This document shows, in pieces, positions 31,520-61,900 of a stretch of DNA of 64,000 nt (its first letter is position 1; each line of letters starts with the position of its first letter). Position numbers and translations under genes: made by a program. The notes beneath the pieces were generated by a model that was not told the origin of the DNA, ran no database searches, and saw only the letters and a list, made by a program, of their open reading frames with translations. The stretch is from Eleginops maclovinus (Eukaryota > Chordata > Actinopteri > Perciformes > Eleginopidae), in assembly GCF_036324505.1 (NCBI RefSeq), contig NC_086362.1, positions 2,821,543 to 2,885,542 of the forward strand. The letters run 5' to 3'.

Positions 31520-32708
31520 TTACGAAGAATTAAAGATATGTTATGAAGAATAAACGAAGCTAAAACGAATGTACAATGAAGGGATGCAAGCGTCTTCTCC
31601 GGTGTGGTGTTACACCGTCAACATTCCCCCCCGGTGAAGTCTGTAAACTGCCGGTCTGTTAGAAAAGTATATGACGATTACAAACATAAAACATATACAT
31701 ATATATTGTGATATTTTATCAATTGAAATATTTTTGATGTTTTTGACGATGTTATTAACGCATAAAGAGGAGGAATTCTTCCTAACGGTCAAAAATCTGA
31801 ATCCAACGTTCCCAGTTCGGACGTATTTCAAAGTAGAACGTAGGAGGAGCGAGGAGCATTCTGGGATTTCTTGTAGTCTTTTCACTTTTCATTATAATAG
31901 CTTAGGTTTTAAAAGTGTGTGAGGGCCGTTTCACATTAATTAAGGCAACACGCTTTCATATTAATGCATTTTTTAAAGTCAATTTACTTTGGTTGATCAG
32001 GTTAAATCAACTGTAAAGGATGTTTATAAAATGTTGGTAAATAATGACGTCCATGCTTTTGAATTGTTTTATTTCTTTATTTTTTTTTCTTCCAAAAGGT
32101 ATTAATCAAGAGTCAATTAAAAACTATATGGCACATATTTATAGGAGGCCATCCCATCTAGCCACTATCAGGACATTCTGATGTACAGTTTCAAAATAAA
32201 ACACCTTTGAAATCTCATATGAGCTATCATCCCTCTGTTTTTATATAAGAATACATTTAAAACTGTCAATAATCAAATGCCTATTTCACTTCAGGGGGGT
32301 AGCAGGCCAATCCAACTAGCCACTCAGATATTTCAAAAACTATAACAGCTATCGTCCCTCTGTTTTTAGATAAGAACAAATTAAAGTTTTTAATTGAAAT
32401 TCAAGTTTTTAACAGAGCTGTTTCCTGACACGCTTTTATTTTGAAGGCGTAACTTCCGGTGACCACCTTACGGCAGCTTCAGGTTACAACACTTGGAAGT
32501 TCCTGCCACTGAACTAGAGCTGTTTTTATGACAGCCAGCAGCCAGGCAGCAGGACTTCTCTGCAACCTTTGAAGGCTGCACTTCTTAACAGCTTTTTGGA
32601 CTCCGAGAAGCACCTAAGACATGACTTTACTGTCGAGGATTTAACGAGTTTTGTATTGTTTTATACTTATATCCGCCTGAAAGTGAGCTGAACGTCGAAC
32701 TTGTCACC
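31520..32708. promoter_or_regulatory. divergent hdac8/phka1 promoter interval
   Basis: The two start codons (hdac8 at 31519, minus; phka1 at 32709, plus) are 1.19 kb apart and point away from each other, so both promoters lie here. Near hdac8, 31856-31877 read on the minus strand gives ACTACA, a four-base spacer, then ATCCCAGAATGC. This resembles the ZNF143/THAP11 (SBS-type) site common in housekeeping and bidirectional promoters. Near phka1, ACTTCCGG at 32452-32459 is an ETS/GABP-type core about 250 bp before the ATG. No TATA box stands out. The two motifs are 0.6 kb apart, so two separate promoters are more likely than one shared core. Confidence 0.55.
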
Positions 32709-49996
<17,288 letters not shown>

Positions 49997-52021
49997 ACTT
50001 ACAAAGTTGGAAGGATTTGGTGTTTAGTAGATTGTGAGAGGAGTCATTTCTGTGGTTAATTTTACAATTACAGGCTGATCGATCAGCTTTTTTTTTTGAC
50101 ATAGTAGAAGATCTCATCGCCACGCTCCATGTGAACTACAAACAATCATGGTGGAATGAGAGCGAGTCCCTTCTCGACGAGTATTAAAGTCTAAAAAATA
50201 ATGCATTTATTTCTGTTACTAGATAACAGGACCCACTGAACTGTTGGATGTTTGTCTTGTTTTTGGATCTTATTCTGTAATAAAACTAAGAATGTTTTCT
50301 GAGCATTTTCTTCTACTAACAGTTACCAGCTTTTAAGTTTTAATGATATGACTTCCTCTCTATTTCTTGGTTCTCCAGAACTGATGTGGTACCACCAGGT
50401 CTTCATCAGTTAGGATGATGTAAGTTAAAATGGAGATGGATCAGTTTACACTTTCAGGACTTCTTGAACTTAACGATGAGTAAAATGGTTGAAAGCTCCT
50501 GAAAAAAGCTAGTGAGTTGACCTTGAGTTTAAGAGTTGTTGTCCTTAGTCAACCATTCATCTTTTATGTGTAATTATTTGATGTTTGTTTCATACAAAAG
50601 TTTGATTATTTACCAAAAATAAAAATAAAACTCAAGAAATCACATATTTATTTAGTTGTGGATGTTCTTATTAAGTCAAAATGGTGAAACCACTTCTCTA
50701 AACTGAAGCTTTTATTGAATAATGCCAGAACATCACTGTAATCACAATCATTTATTAAATGTTTAGTTTGCAGAAGGGTTCAGGCATCCAGCAGGTGGCA
50801 CCACATCTGCACAAAGCCTTCTTCAAGTGGCATCATTTCATGGTTTAAGGTCAGTGCTGTTTTTTAAAAACTTTCTATCAGATGTACAAACAACTGTATT
50901 ACCAAACACTGTCAGAGAGATATGCTCTGTTGTTGTGTAGAATAAATCATGTTTGCAGTTCTTGGCCACTGCCTTGATCCAGTTATCTTGCAAGGAAGGC
51001 TAGAAGTAATCTTAAGAAAACAGAACAGAAGCTGGCCAACTTATTCTCATGCTGGAGAAATAGCTCGACTCTGGAGATCATGTCCCCTTCAACTTGAATC
51101 TCCCAACAAAGGTGAGACAGCAAATGAATGTTACTCAAGACCAGGAAAAGATGAACAGAGTGTTAAGGCTCTGTAGTTGCTTCTTAATACTTATTGTCTC
51201 TTTATGACGTTGGATTTCTCTCAGACTTTGAATATCCGAGGACAGTCTGGCTTTCCAGTGGTGCTAAGCCATGTTTTTTGGTAGATTTCTTGTTCTTACA
51301 TGAAGAAAGCTACTGTCAAAACAGTAACATTTAAACACAGGTTATAAAATAAGTCTTTTTTTTTTACTGTCAAGCCCAAATTTGATTTAATGACACCAGG
51401 TTCACCATTTATTGTTTTCACCATGTTAGCTTAGCTTGTTAGCTAACGGACTAAGCTAGCTAGTAAGTTAGCTAGCATTAAAGTCTGCAGGTAGTTCCCA
51501 AAAATACCAATAATATTTTCCTTCCTTTTTGAGGAAAGTAATTGAAATAATGTTTTTTTTAATCATTGAAAAAAGCTAGTGTGGATAAAAGATGCACGAT
51601 ATAACTTTTCGGGAAATAATGAAGTGAAAAATGAGGTTCCTTCAAGTGCAAAGTCAAATAAAACAGCTTCAAAAGACAGAAAAGCCAATATATATATCAA
51701 TATATATAGATATATATATCTGAAAGTGCAAAGTGTGCTGTAGTTAAAGATACAAATACATGACGTGGATTATGCAAAAAGCAAACAGACATGAAGAAAC
51801 ACAGCTGTGTAGGCCTGAAGATATTGACTTCTGCCAATGCACACATAAATATCACTGTGTAAAACATATGAGACAGAGTCTTTGCTATTATTTATTAAGT
51901 CAACAATTAGGGTTTTACAGTAAATTACGTGAAAAATCCATGAAGTTTTGCCTTTTTTTTAAGCTTCAGTTTCTTTTTCCACAGTAGAAAACATGTTTGT
52001 ACAATGTGACGTTATTTTTGA

Positions 52022-52303
52022 TCCAGCAGTGGCTCAGTCCGTAGGGGCTTGGACTGGCAATCGTAGGGTCGCCGGTTCAAGTCCCCGAACAGACTTGAAA
52101 TATGGAAAGTGCACTTGGAGCAGAGGCTGTGGTACCCTTGAGCAAGGCACCGGACACCTCCAATCCCCCCTCCCCATTGCTCCCCGGGCGCTGCACGGTA
52201 GCTGCCCACTACTCCTAGTACTAGGATGGGTTAAATGCAGAGGACCAATTTCACAGTGTGTGCTCTGCTGTGTGCATGTTTGTGACAGTAAAGAGGGTTT
52301 CAT
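52022..52303 (+). repeat. tRNA-derived SINE
   Basis: The tRNA-like head has an A-box-like TGGCTCAGTCCGTAGG (52030-52045) and the B-box GGTTCAAGTCC (52074-52084). It is followed by a body with TTGAGCAAGGCACC and GCTCCCCGGGCGCTG, and ends near GTGACAGTAAAGAGGG. The same body is found reversed at about 8860-9090, so the two form one SINE family. The near-perfect B-box suggests a younger copy. Confidence 0.8.
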
Positions 52304-55300
52304 CCTCCGATTCTACTTTCATCTGTAGCTCGTATTAGACATAGTTTTCAATGGGGGGTAATCGCTAACAACTGTGAGGTTGCTAACGTGTAGCCCATGG
52401 AGTATAGTTCATTAAATAGCGAGTTTAATCAAGTCAAGTCATGCCTCATGGTATTCATGGCCAGCCAACATCCCTTATCATTCTTCATACATGCAGCCTG
52501 CATTGTCTGTATGTTTGAATAGTGTCTGCAGCTACAGACAGACTTGTTGAATCTTGCAGCCAGCGATGATATAACAAGTCAATGAGTAAAACTTCAAAAT
52601 ACACATGACGCACAAAACACTTCTTACACGCTGGCCCTTGCATTGATCTTTCTTAATGTAATGTAAGTAATACATGTAATTTGGATTGAACATCCTTACT
52701 GTACAGAAGAGGTTGTTTGTCACATTTAAATGTGACATTGCAGGAATAGCAGGAGGCTAGGTGTAATAACGGCACTGATTACCTGAGCCACACCTCGTTA
52801 ATGTTATTAGTTACACCTGTGACTTTCCTGTAGCAACATTTCTGCTGTGAAAAAGGATTTTGATATTTGTATGCCGGATTAGGTGTCCGTAGAGGTGGCG
52901 GTAAGGTAAATTGTAGCCTGTAATTTAACTCCTGAATTAATCATATGAAGCTCTGGCAGAGACCTGATGTGAACTCAGTCTGAGGACAGAAGTTAAGAGA
53001 AAACGAAATTGAACATTTTCAAAACAGGCATGAAAGCAGAGGAAAGGTTGCGCTATTTCAAACACAAAACATAGACTCTCGACCTTCTACATAACCCATC
53101 AAAAAATGTTATGGAAATCCCTATCCAACAACATATCTGCTTGTGCGGTCTGTTCACTATCCTCTCAAATACTGTCGTCCCCATACGTCCATGGAAACAC
53201 GTACACTCTCACACAGTGAATTGTTGACGAGGACAGCTTGTGTGAAGAACATTGTGTGCAAGGCCAGACAACGTTGATGGATAGAGATGCGGAAGGAAGC
53301 TGCCAAGTTCAACACAAGGTCACGAGTTTTCACAATATCGGATATGAAGGCACAGTAAACACATTTTGAAATCAACACTGACATGACACCAGGCAGTGGT
53401 AATGGGTTTATTTAAATGTGTCCTGTTGTGTTGTTATGCAGCTTTGATGAATACTTGATTCTGATTGGTCAATTTCAATATTCTATGGTCTGTTATCGCT
53501 TTATAGCTGCAATGGACGGTCTTAAGATACACCACGTCAATGTGAATGGTGGCAAAAAAATCACTGGAAATGTTTTCAAATATAATTTTTATATGAATTA
53601 GGGGGGCCACAAAACTTCTCTACTCATGGTTAATAAACTATCCCCAGTAAAGAAAACACAAAAGGAAGAGAAAGGAAACCGTGCAGAAGGTTAGAGAAAT
53701 GTACATTAAGGAAGAAGACAGACACGGTAGAAACAGCAAAGGTTTTTGTGACAGTTACAGCGCAGAAAACCTTTTAGTTTTTACAATCCTTCAAATTCCT
53801 ACTGGAGAAACGTACTGAAGCCAGTTGAGCAGCAATTACGGCTTGGATGTGTTGGCAGGTTTGACATATATTATCCTGCTTGAAAATCTTGATAAGCGAG
53901 CGCCATAAAACGATTTGGACATCCTTAGTAAGAAGCTGTGTAAATATGTTTATCATGTACTGCGAGCCAGTCGTTATTAGGAAACGAGTCCTGCGGGTTT
54001 TGTCTTTTGTATAGAGAGTCTGGTTGTGTTGAGCTGCTGAGGATATGGTGCGTAAAACCGCCTCCATTCTTCTGGTTTCAGGCTATCTACAGGATTTTGA
54101 TCTCATCCAGCCCCATGAGTCAGTGATAAGGCCTGGCTTCTGATTTGTTAATTGGGGTTGATGTTAGGACTCTGTGAAGGTCAGTCAAGTTGTTTGAACC
54201 CCGAATAAAGACAGGAAAACTTGGGAAATGAACAGTATGTCCAATTAGACCTTCTAATGTTCTGTCTTTCTACAATATGTGGCATGCCATGACTTATATC
54301 CTGTCTTAACGATCGTTTGATCTTGAAAATGTTACGACTTGTTTTTTCTGAGAAATCCCATGGTCACATTAATGCATGAATAGTCTCGGGATCTCTCTGG
54401 CATGAAGACACATGTATGAACATTAAACACAGACATGCAAACACACATTTCCACTGACTCTGCACATTCTCATGTTAAATGGAAAAGTCCTTCCGCGTTT
54501 GTGCTCCTCACACACTTGGCTCTCCTCTGCATGTTGTGAAAGCCCGAACATCTGAACGCCATCAGCTGTTTGACTTTTGAACACTGACAGTAGAACCAGT
54601 GTTGAGTTAGGGCATGCAAAAAATATTGTGTCTGAAAATGGATGAGTCAGGTAAACTCTGCAGATGTGTTGAATTAGTTTCAGATGCAACAGGACTGAAT
54701 GTGAACATTTGGGAGACTTCTGCTGAGCCTGATGTCTTTTGTCTTGTTTCCTGGACGTTTTACAGTCATGTTAAAGTTCCTATCTCTCTGCATATTTGTT
54801 CCACATCCATATATATTCTGAGAAAGACGCGATAAGCCGAGGTTTATGTGGCATTAAAAGTTCAAATCCAGGTCATTGTGAGGGAATTTGTAAACAGACA
54901 AAGTTCTTTGAAATAGTTTATCAATAAAGATAAGTGGGAGACGCTGTAGGACGTGCAGAGAGACGTTCAGAAGTCAATCAATGGTTTCAGATAAAAGACA
55001 AAATACAGAACTCTGTTGTTAAGGATTATTTTGTTTAACGTTCCTCATTGCCTCACATTCAATCAATGAAAAAGGGGGGAAAAAATTCTATGAAAAACCT
55101 ATTATTTAATATAACTACTTTTGTCCACGGTCAAGAATGAAGTGTTTAACTTTATAAAACTTAAAAGCATGTGTATATAATAAATATAGTCATTTGAAAC
55201 AACGTTCATACCGATGGGAATCAAATAAATACTGTACATTTAAAAACTCAGAAATGACCAAGCCTTAGTGAAAGTTTGAACTCTAATAATTTGAAAGCCG

Positions 55301-55364
55301 TTTGTAGATGAACGAGTCAGAAAGCTAAGAGACTGATCAATGCACGACTTTTCATGAGATTTGG

Positions 55365-55365
<1 letters not shown>

Positions 55366-55436
<71 letters not shown>
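55366..55436. repeat. (CA)35 array
   Basis: 71 bp of perfect CA between phka1 and leap2. Confidence 0.95.
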
Positions 55437-55438
<2 letters not shown>

Positions 55439-56889
55439 TGTAAGATGTATAGTTCTGTGTTTCTGCTCCTAATTATTAAATCCATTCATTAATTATTGCG
55501 ATGCAAAAATAAAGAAGGGATGAATTTTTTCTCCAATGCTTTAATTCCACTTGCCCCCCAGCCCTCTACATGTAGTTAATACAGTACATACAGTAGACAG
55601 TACACAGTACAAAGATAATTTGGGTTTAAAAGTGCAATCCTACTCAAACATTTCTCAGACATGCTGAGTGTACAAAATATCAGCAACCACCTGCTCTGTG
55701 CATGAAGTAAACTATGCAGGCGAGTCCAAGCGAAATCCACGAACGTTTCACAATGAGGGGATGGATGTGCAAAAAATAAGTTGTGCTGGTCATAAGTTCC
55801 TGATAGTTGTACACTCAGGCGAGATATTTGTTGAATTGGTTATTGGCGAAAACGAAACAAAAAATCCCCTGTGAAAGGCTAACAAAAAATCCAATCAGGG
55901 TTCTGATTTTTCTAGAGACCATTAACATATCATAAACAAATATATATTTAAAAAAGGTACATGTGGTGTATATGGGTACAATTTAGACAGGATAAAATAA
56001 ATAAAGTACGAGAATCACCGCATTACCAATCTGCATGCATGCATTACAGAATGAATAATGATCGACACAATCGTAAAAATAAAATCAGAAGGATGCTAAA
56101 ACTTTGCTAGTAACTTTGGATCCTTCTCGATGCTTTTCTCCATTTTGCCCTTTTCCCTACTTTGCTTTGTCTATATTTGGCCCGTCCACTTTTTGCCTCT
56201 GACAGTCAACTGAGATTGCAGCCTGTCAGGTGGTTAAATCAAGAGTTCAAAATAGGATTTGGTGCCTTGGGTTTTTAAGCTTGTTGGGGTTTCTAAAGCT
56301 TTTTGATAGTTATTCTTAATTTCTCGAATGTCTTGGGTCTAAGGGAACACATTTTGTTGCCATAACAGACGCCAGAATTAATAAGAAATCAGGGAAAATG
56401 CTCTTACGGCATCCTATCCTACACTATCGTTGCAAACTAACACGAACAATTTCTCTTTGCATAGAGCGAAACACATGTTTCCATTTGGCACATATCAGTG
56501 GATTGATAAGACCTTCTATGCAAACAGTCAAGTGATAACCTATCAAACATGACACGAGACAGCGATTACAAAAAGGGAAGAAATGTGAAGGCCAAAAGGC
56601 TCAAAGTCTTTTCTGTGCTACAATACATCATTTACAGAGCTAAGGCCACCGTACAGATATTAATGAAATCTTACTTTTCTTTTCATTTTCACTCATAACG
56701 TCTCAACTTTGAGATCAGGGCTGAAAGACTTTAGATCCTTTGCCGTATGAAATAAGTCATTTAAGTTGTATGGACCCTGAAATATATAAACATAATCACA
56801 CCATGGAAAACATCAAGTATAAAAGACTCCCTTCTTACGTTTTTTTGCACTTTACCCCAATGCCTCAGCCCCCCTCTTACAGCCCCCCG

Positions 56890-56895
56890 TTTATT
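56890..56895 (-). terminator. candidate poly(A) signal of leap2
   Basis: AATAAA on the minus strand about 200 bp after the leap2 stop codon, in a region with no other gene. It is the nearest canonical signal I noticed; use of a later one cannot be excluded. Confidence 0.35.
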
Positions 56896-57096
56896 TGCTT
56901 TTTGAAATACAACAAGTGCAGCAATACACGCCTTTTTCTTGCATATAACTACCTGATGTGTAAATGTGTGTAAAATCAGCAACTTGCTTGGACATACAAA
57001 GATAATACCGTTTAAAAAAATACAAAATGAAAGCCTGGATTTGTGCTCCATCCCAGATTATGGCTGGACACTCATGTAAACGCGCTGCTGGTTTTT

Positions 57097-58672
57097 CTAG
57101 TACTTGACCGGCTCATTGGGGGAGCGGTGGCTGTTGGAGCAGTGTCCTGCCCTAAAGAAATGATGACAAAGAAGAAGAAATATTGAGAAAAATCCGTTTA
57201 CATTTGTCACTATATCCAAGAACCGTCTCCATCGCTTTTACACGCCCTTCCATAGTTTTGGTGCTCAACTGGTTCATTGATACAAGAGTGTTAAGCAGTA
57301 TTTTAACATAGCTGAACATTTAATAGTCTTACACAAAGTGAAAGTGACCTAATGTTTCATGTGTCATACATTGTAATACCTCCTAACTTTCTCACACACA
57401 CACCATCTTCAAAACTAGGCTCTCCAGAGAGTAAAAAAATGGAGTTAGCAAGTTTCTGATTAGCTTACTTTTAGCCTATTCACTTCCAGCCTTTATGCAT
57501 GTTTTATTTTATTGAATAGTTTTTTTATAAACATGTCTTGTATGTACAACTAAATTAAATTAAATTTGAGTTAAAAGAATTAAGATAAATAACTGATATT
57601 TCATCCTTAACGGCACATGCTAGCTAATACGCTAACGGAACATGCTAGCTAATATGCTAACGTGCTAATTTAGCTAACAACGCTTTCGGTCACTTTTAGC
57701 AATATCAAAACATAAAAGCAGCGTTGATTGTACAAACAATATATCATATTTACACTGACTGTAACTAAATTAGAAGCTTTCTACATTAGCTGTGTTTTCT
57801 TACCTGCAGAGTCCGGTGGAGCACTCGTAGTTGTTCTGGCAGTAAGCTCCGAAGGGTTTACTGTTAATGATCCTCCACAGCGGGGTCATCCGGGCTGTCC
57901 TCCTCAGGGTGCGGACGCTTACATCTGCACTCAGCTCGGAGCTGGACTTTACCTGAGGGGCCAACGGACCTGCACACACCTGGGATGACACACACAGACA
58001 CAGAAAGACAGGGAAGAGTCATTAGAAAGCAACCAAACAAGGACAAATGGCACAGAGCATTCATAAACTTCACAATGCTTATTCTGTATGTACATCTAAT
58101 AGGCAGGTAGTTCACCCAATGTAAGTCAACCATCCAACTTTACAGTAAAACATTCAACAGTTCAAATCAGCATTTTTGATTAAATAATCCAGTTAAGATT
58201 AGGCTGCCCAAAAATGGATTAGATTAGGGTGCATATCAAATAAAAGCACTTATTTCTATCCGGAATCAAGCAGTCAAAGTACTTTTAAAAGTTTCATAAT
58301 TCCTTTGTGTCTGTGCATTGTAATAGTCCAATTATGGTGCCTGTTATTTACATTTATTTCCCACTTCCCCTAAGTCATTTGTAACATAAAGCATCATTAA
58401 AAACAACAAAACATAACGATTAACTCGCATTTTCTCAGTTGCGTTTATCCATTAAAGTAGCATTTAATTTTATATTTCCCCTTATACTTTGATCTAGGTT
58501 AATCTAATACATTTTTTACACAATTTAAAGCAAATGTTAGATTTTCTTTTATAACACTGGGCTCATTTATCTGTAAAGTCAATGCACCCACCTGCTGAGT
58601 CAGCATGAGCAGCGCCATGCACAGTGCTACTGCAGCTTTGCTGTGAGTGAAGAAGACTTTGTTGTCCTGCAT
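57097..58672 (-). CDS. leap2: liver-expressed antimicrobial peptide 2 precursor
   Basis: Three coding exons on the minus strand: 58672-58592, 57979-57804 and 57151-57097 (stop TAG at 57099-57097), for 103 residues. Exon 1 encodes the N-terminal leader with a hydrophobic core (AAVALCMALLML). Exon 2 holds the propeptide, a basic RTAR processing site and then MTPLWRIINSKPFGAYCQNN. The cysteines at mature positions 17, 23, 28 and 33 match the LEAP2 pattern. Exon 3 gives AGHCSNSHRSPNEPVKY. The predicted mature peptide has 46 residues, against 40 in human, with a longer C-terminal tail. Family knowledge: LEAP2 is secreted mainly by liver and gut, and in mammals it is an endogenous antagonist of the ghrelin receptor GHSR through its N-terminus (here MTPLWR); antimicrobial activity is also reported for fish forms. 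Confidence 0.93.
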
Positions 58673-58843
58673 CTTCACGCTCTTTGATCTTCAGTCCTCA
58701 GTAAAATTGATCTGATGTCCAAGACCTTCTGGAGCACTCAACTTTCCCGTGAGGTTGTGTGGATCAGCTTTTCATAAGTGGAGGAAGTTTGTTGAAGGCA
58801 GCCTGACTCAGCAGTGGCAGCGGCAGGGAAGGCTGGGCTCTCC

Positions 58844-58849
58844 TTTATA
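58844..58849 (-). promoter_or_regulatory. TATA box of leap2
   Basis: The minus strand reads TATATAAAGGAG here, 172-177 bp upstream of the leap2 ATG. Transcription would start near 58815, giving a 5' UTR of about 140 nt. A TATA promoter suits a tissue-restricted secreted peptide gene. Confidence 0.6.
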
Positions 58850-59019
58850 TACACAGGCCATGATCCCAGGAGAGGAAGGGAGAGGGAGGGAGAAAGAGTC
58901 ACAGTCCACCCCCCTCCCTCCCCCTTTATCGGTCTTCTCTGGCCCAAATGTGACTTTTATTTTTCTTTGTTTTATTAGAAAAACCTGTCATTTCCCAAAT
59001 TGGTCCATCCAACACACTC

Positions 59020-59051
<32 letters not shown>

Positions 59052-59090
59052 CTTCTTCTTCTTCTTCCTCTTCTTCTTCTTCTTCTACAC
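59020..59090. repeat. (TTG)n followed by (TTC)n
   Basis: A compound trinucleotide array (TTG about 10 units, then TTC/CTT units) upstream of leap2. Confidence 0.9.
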
Positions 59091-61484
59091 GTACAGAGAA
59101 AGTGAGAACAGGCTGGTGTACGTGATTGAACGTTAAATAAACAACAATGGAGAGACGCAGCTGGGTGAAAAAGGGTTTAAAGCGGCAAAGAGGTCACTGA
59201 ATATGTGTGTCAATGTGCGCACGTGCGTGTGTGCGTGTGTGTGTGTGTTTGTGTGTGTGTGTGAGACTGAGCTATGTAAGATAAGGCTTTATCAATCTGC
59301 AGAGTCCATGTGCTGCAGTGTCTCTGACTGCAGATGCCCCTGACCTGGCACAATCGTTCAGTCCCACTTATACAACGCCGATTAGAAGTCAGCAGATTAA
59401 GCAAGCTCATGATATTTGAAATGAATGAAATTTGGGGAAAATCGAGTCTGTAAATAGCTTATTTTAAAGATTTAATTTAGGAAGCTAAGTTAGGGTAACG
59501 CTTGACTCGTGCAAACATGTTTCAGTTCATTATCTCCTGGCTTTTATATGAAAGTAGGGTCAGTTTCTGAAGTTTTATTGCTTAAAAAGACATGAAAAGT
59601 TGAAGTGTTTGTCAAATATTTTCAATAATCCTAATTCATGTAGATTTTAGCTATTCATAAATATTGTATACACAGTTTTGCTAAAGCTCATGGTCATTTT
59701 AAGCCTCCAAAGTGCTGGCTTTGTGTCGCCTAGAAAGATAGAATAGTTTGTGCTGTGTCGGATAAACATGGAGTGGATGAAAATAAACCAATCGCCTCTT
59801 CCTCCTCTATTTTGAAAGGCATTTAAGTCAGCATCATGGGTCAAAAGGTCATCAGTAGTGCATGAGACATAAGTTCGAAAATATTTCTTTGCATGTGTCA
59901 GAGCGATGAGCTGAAATAGTGTTCCCACTGCCAGTTCTTTCAGGACAATTTAGGTGAGTCAAAGGATGTTTTTTAATCCAAAGTGAGTCACGGCCAGGTC
60001 TACAGAGGCTGGGCTTTACATTAAAAACAGGCTTCATGACCGAAGTGTGCTTAAACACTCACTGAAGAGTGTCCGTTATTAACTCCGGCAGAGCACAGGA
60101 TCACAGATGTTTGTAATAGAAAGTTCCTGTAAGCTTCATCATCAGCAGAGACAGGAATCCTGCATTACATAAGCCCTGAACATCTGCATAATATATTACC
60201 ACCGAGCGTGACTCAGCAGATTGTGCCTGACAGGGCTGAGCAGCTGCAGAGGTGAAGCTGATGAAATGAAAGTTATATTCCCATGTGCCGGGTGCTGTGC
60301 TAATGCACCACAGATGCAAAGTCAGACGGTTTAAATGTGTGCACATATAAATCATTAGCGATAATAAAAAGCAACATTTTTTAGAACAATTTGGAAGAAG
60401 GAAAATTGCTGACACGTAAGAATGATGGTGCATGAGCTAAACCCTGCCATAAAACTGTATGTGTTACACCATGCCTTTATTTGGATTTACTGCCTTTTGA
60501 TGCAAACACATCCTGATTCATTTTCATCCAAATTGTGCATTCTTTTGATCAGGCTACACACGATCCTTTGCAGAATCTAAATCATTTAGTTTTTGCAGGT
60601 TTGATGCATGACAATGGGGTTGTGTACGACAAATGTTCCTAATTTCTTTCAGCGAATTAAAAGTTCTTCAAATATATAGACACCACCTCTCACATACTGT
60701 ATGACCCTGATCTGATGTCAGTGTGACAGCTCAATGTTGACCTTTGGTTGTCATTAATCACACTGTAGATCAAATGACAGCGGACTTTCGTTGCTGCCAT
60801 TAAACGCAAATTTATTTACAGATCAACCTCAAGCGTTCTCTAGACTTTATATACTTTAAATAAGGGCGAGAACTAGTCAAGAATTGCCATATTTTTCTAA
60901 CTTCTACCATGTGACAAATATATACAAAACTCGCTTTACTGGGGAAACATTTTGTCAAATTACGTACATAATGACATGACACATACATACACATCTTCCT
61001 GTTGCTCCAGCAAAGCTTATGTTTGAGTTTGAATCTTGAATAAAAGTTCCATTAAATGTTAGTTCACCACTTCCCTTGCATTGACAGTGTTTCATTTCTA
61101 GCAGTCAATCGATGGAAAAAACCAACCTGTCTGAACAAAAAAGTGATGTTTGAACCTTGCTGTTAAGTAAGAGGGGATAACTCCCCCTGGACAAACAGAT
61201 CGAAGGAGAATACAGACACGACCTCATCTGACCAGCGGTCAGTTCTCACATGGATGGAGGAGGTTCATGGAACTGGACTTACCCAGAAATCCCTATGGAC
61301 AGGCCTTGAACGAAAGCCAATAATTATACTGGCTTTAATTCAAGTCTCACATAAAGGATATGGTGGTGTATCTCCATCTCTCTTATATCTCTTGGAAAGT
61401 AATTCACAATTCAGCATTCATTATAACCAGGAAGCATTAAAAAACAAAAGTTTACATTTAACGGTCATGTGGAGCTGTTTGTGA

Positions 61485-61900
61485 ACTATCAGATGCATGC
61501 ATGCAGTTGTACAGGCATTTTACAAAGGCTTCATTGCTCCAGAAAGACAAATACTTTAATGGATGAGGTCGTCTTTGGAGAATATGACATTGAAACTGCA
61601 TGAATCCTACTTCTGCAAAGCAAATAAAGAGTTTTTTGAACATTAAAGCATGTAAACAGGTCAAAGTATATGGACAAAATACAAATATGGAACCTTAAAA
61701 TGAGCATAAAATGGCCCCTTTACATTTTTAAAACACAGAATACACTTTTTTACATCCTCAAAAATGACAATAAATCAGGTTTTGAGAAAATATGCATTTT
61801 ATTTCATTATTCATATTCACTTGTAGACACATATTAAGGCTTCATTGCTCCACAAAGACAAATACTTCATTGGATGAGGTCATCTTTGGAGTTGGGGCCG
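61485..61900. repeat. tandem fragments of a dispersed teleost repeat
   Basis: GGCTTCATTGCTCCA and GACAAATACTT followed by GGATGAGGTC occur twice (61528-61570 and 61834-61880), about 300 bp apart. Between them lie TTGAACATTAAAGCATGTAAAC and AAAATGAGCATAAAATGGCCCC, typical of an abundant non-autonomous repeat of fish. Parts recur at 63395-63690. Confidence 0.6.

Larger units (their letters stand above)
49997..57096. other. phka1-leap2 intergenic region
   Basis: Apart from the SINE at 52022 and the (CA)n at 55366 I recognise nothing coding. A 50-bp tract rich in TTAGCTTAG/GCTAGC words (51425-51485) and AT palindromes near 51690-51720 are present. The leap2 3' UTR probably covers the part just left of 57097. 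Confidence 0.55.

Noticed and set aside
50949..51176. 75-codon plus-strand frame between phka1 and leap2
   Set aside because: No recognised domain and no supporting exon structure; it could equally be a relic of a repeat.
52022..52095. Possible tRNA gene
   Set aside because: The head has A- and B-box-like sequences but is fused to a SINE body shared with 8860-9090, and I could not fold a convincing cloverleaf, so it is the SINE head and not a functional tRNA.
53774..54067. 97-codon minus-strand frame starting MEAVLRTISSAAQHNQ
   Set aside because: The composition looks protein-like, but I recognise no family, see no splice partners or promoter, and the length is possible by chance in this sequence.
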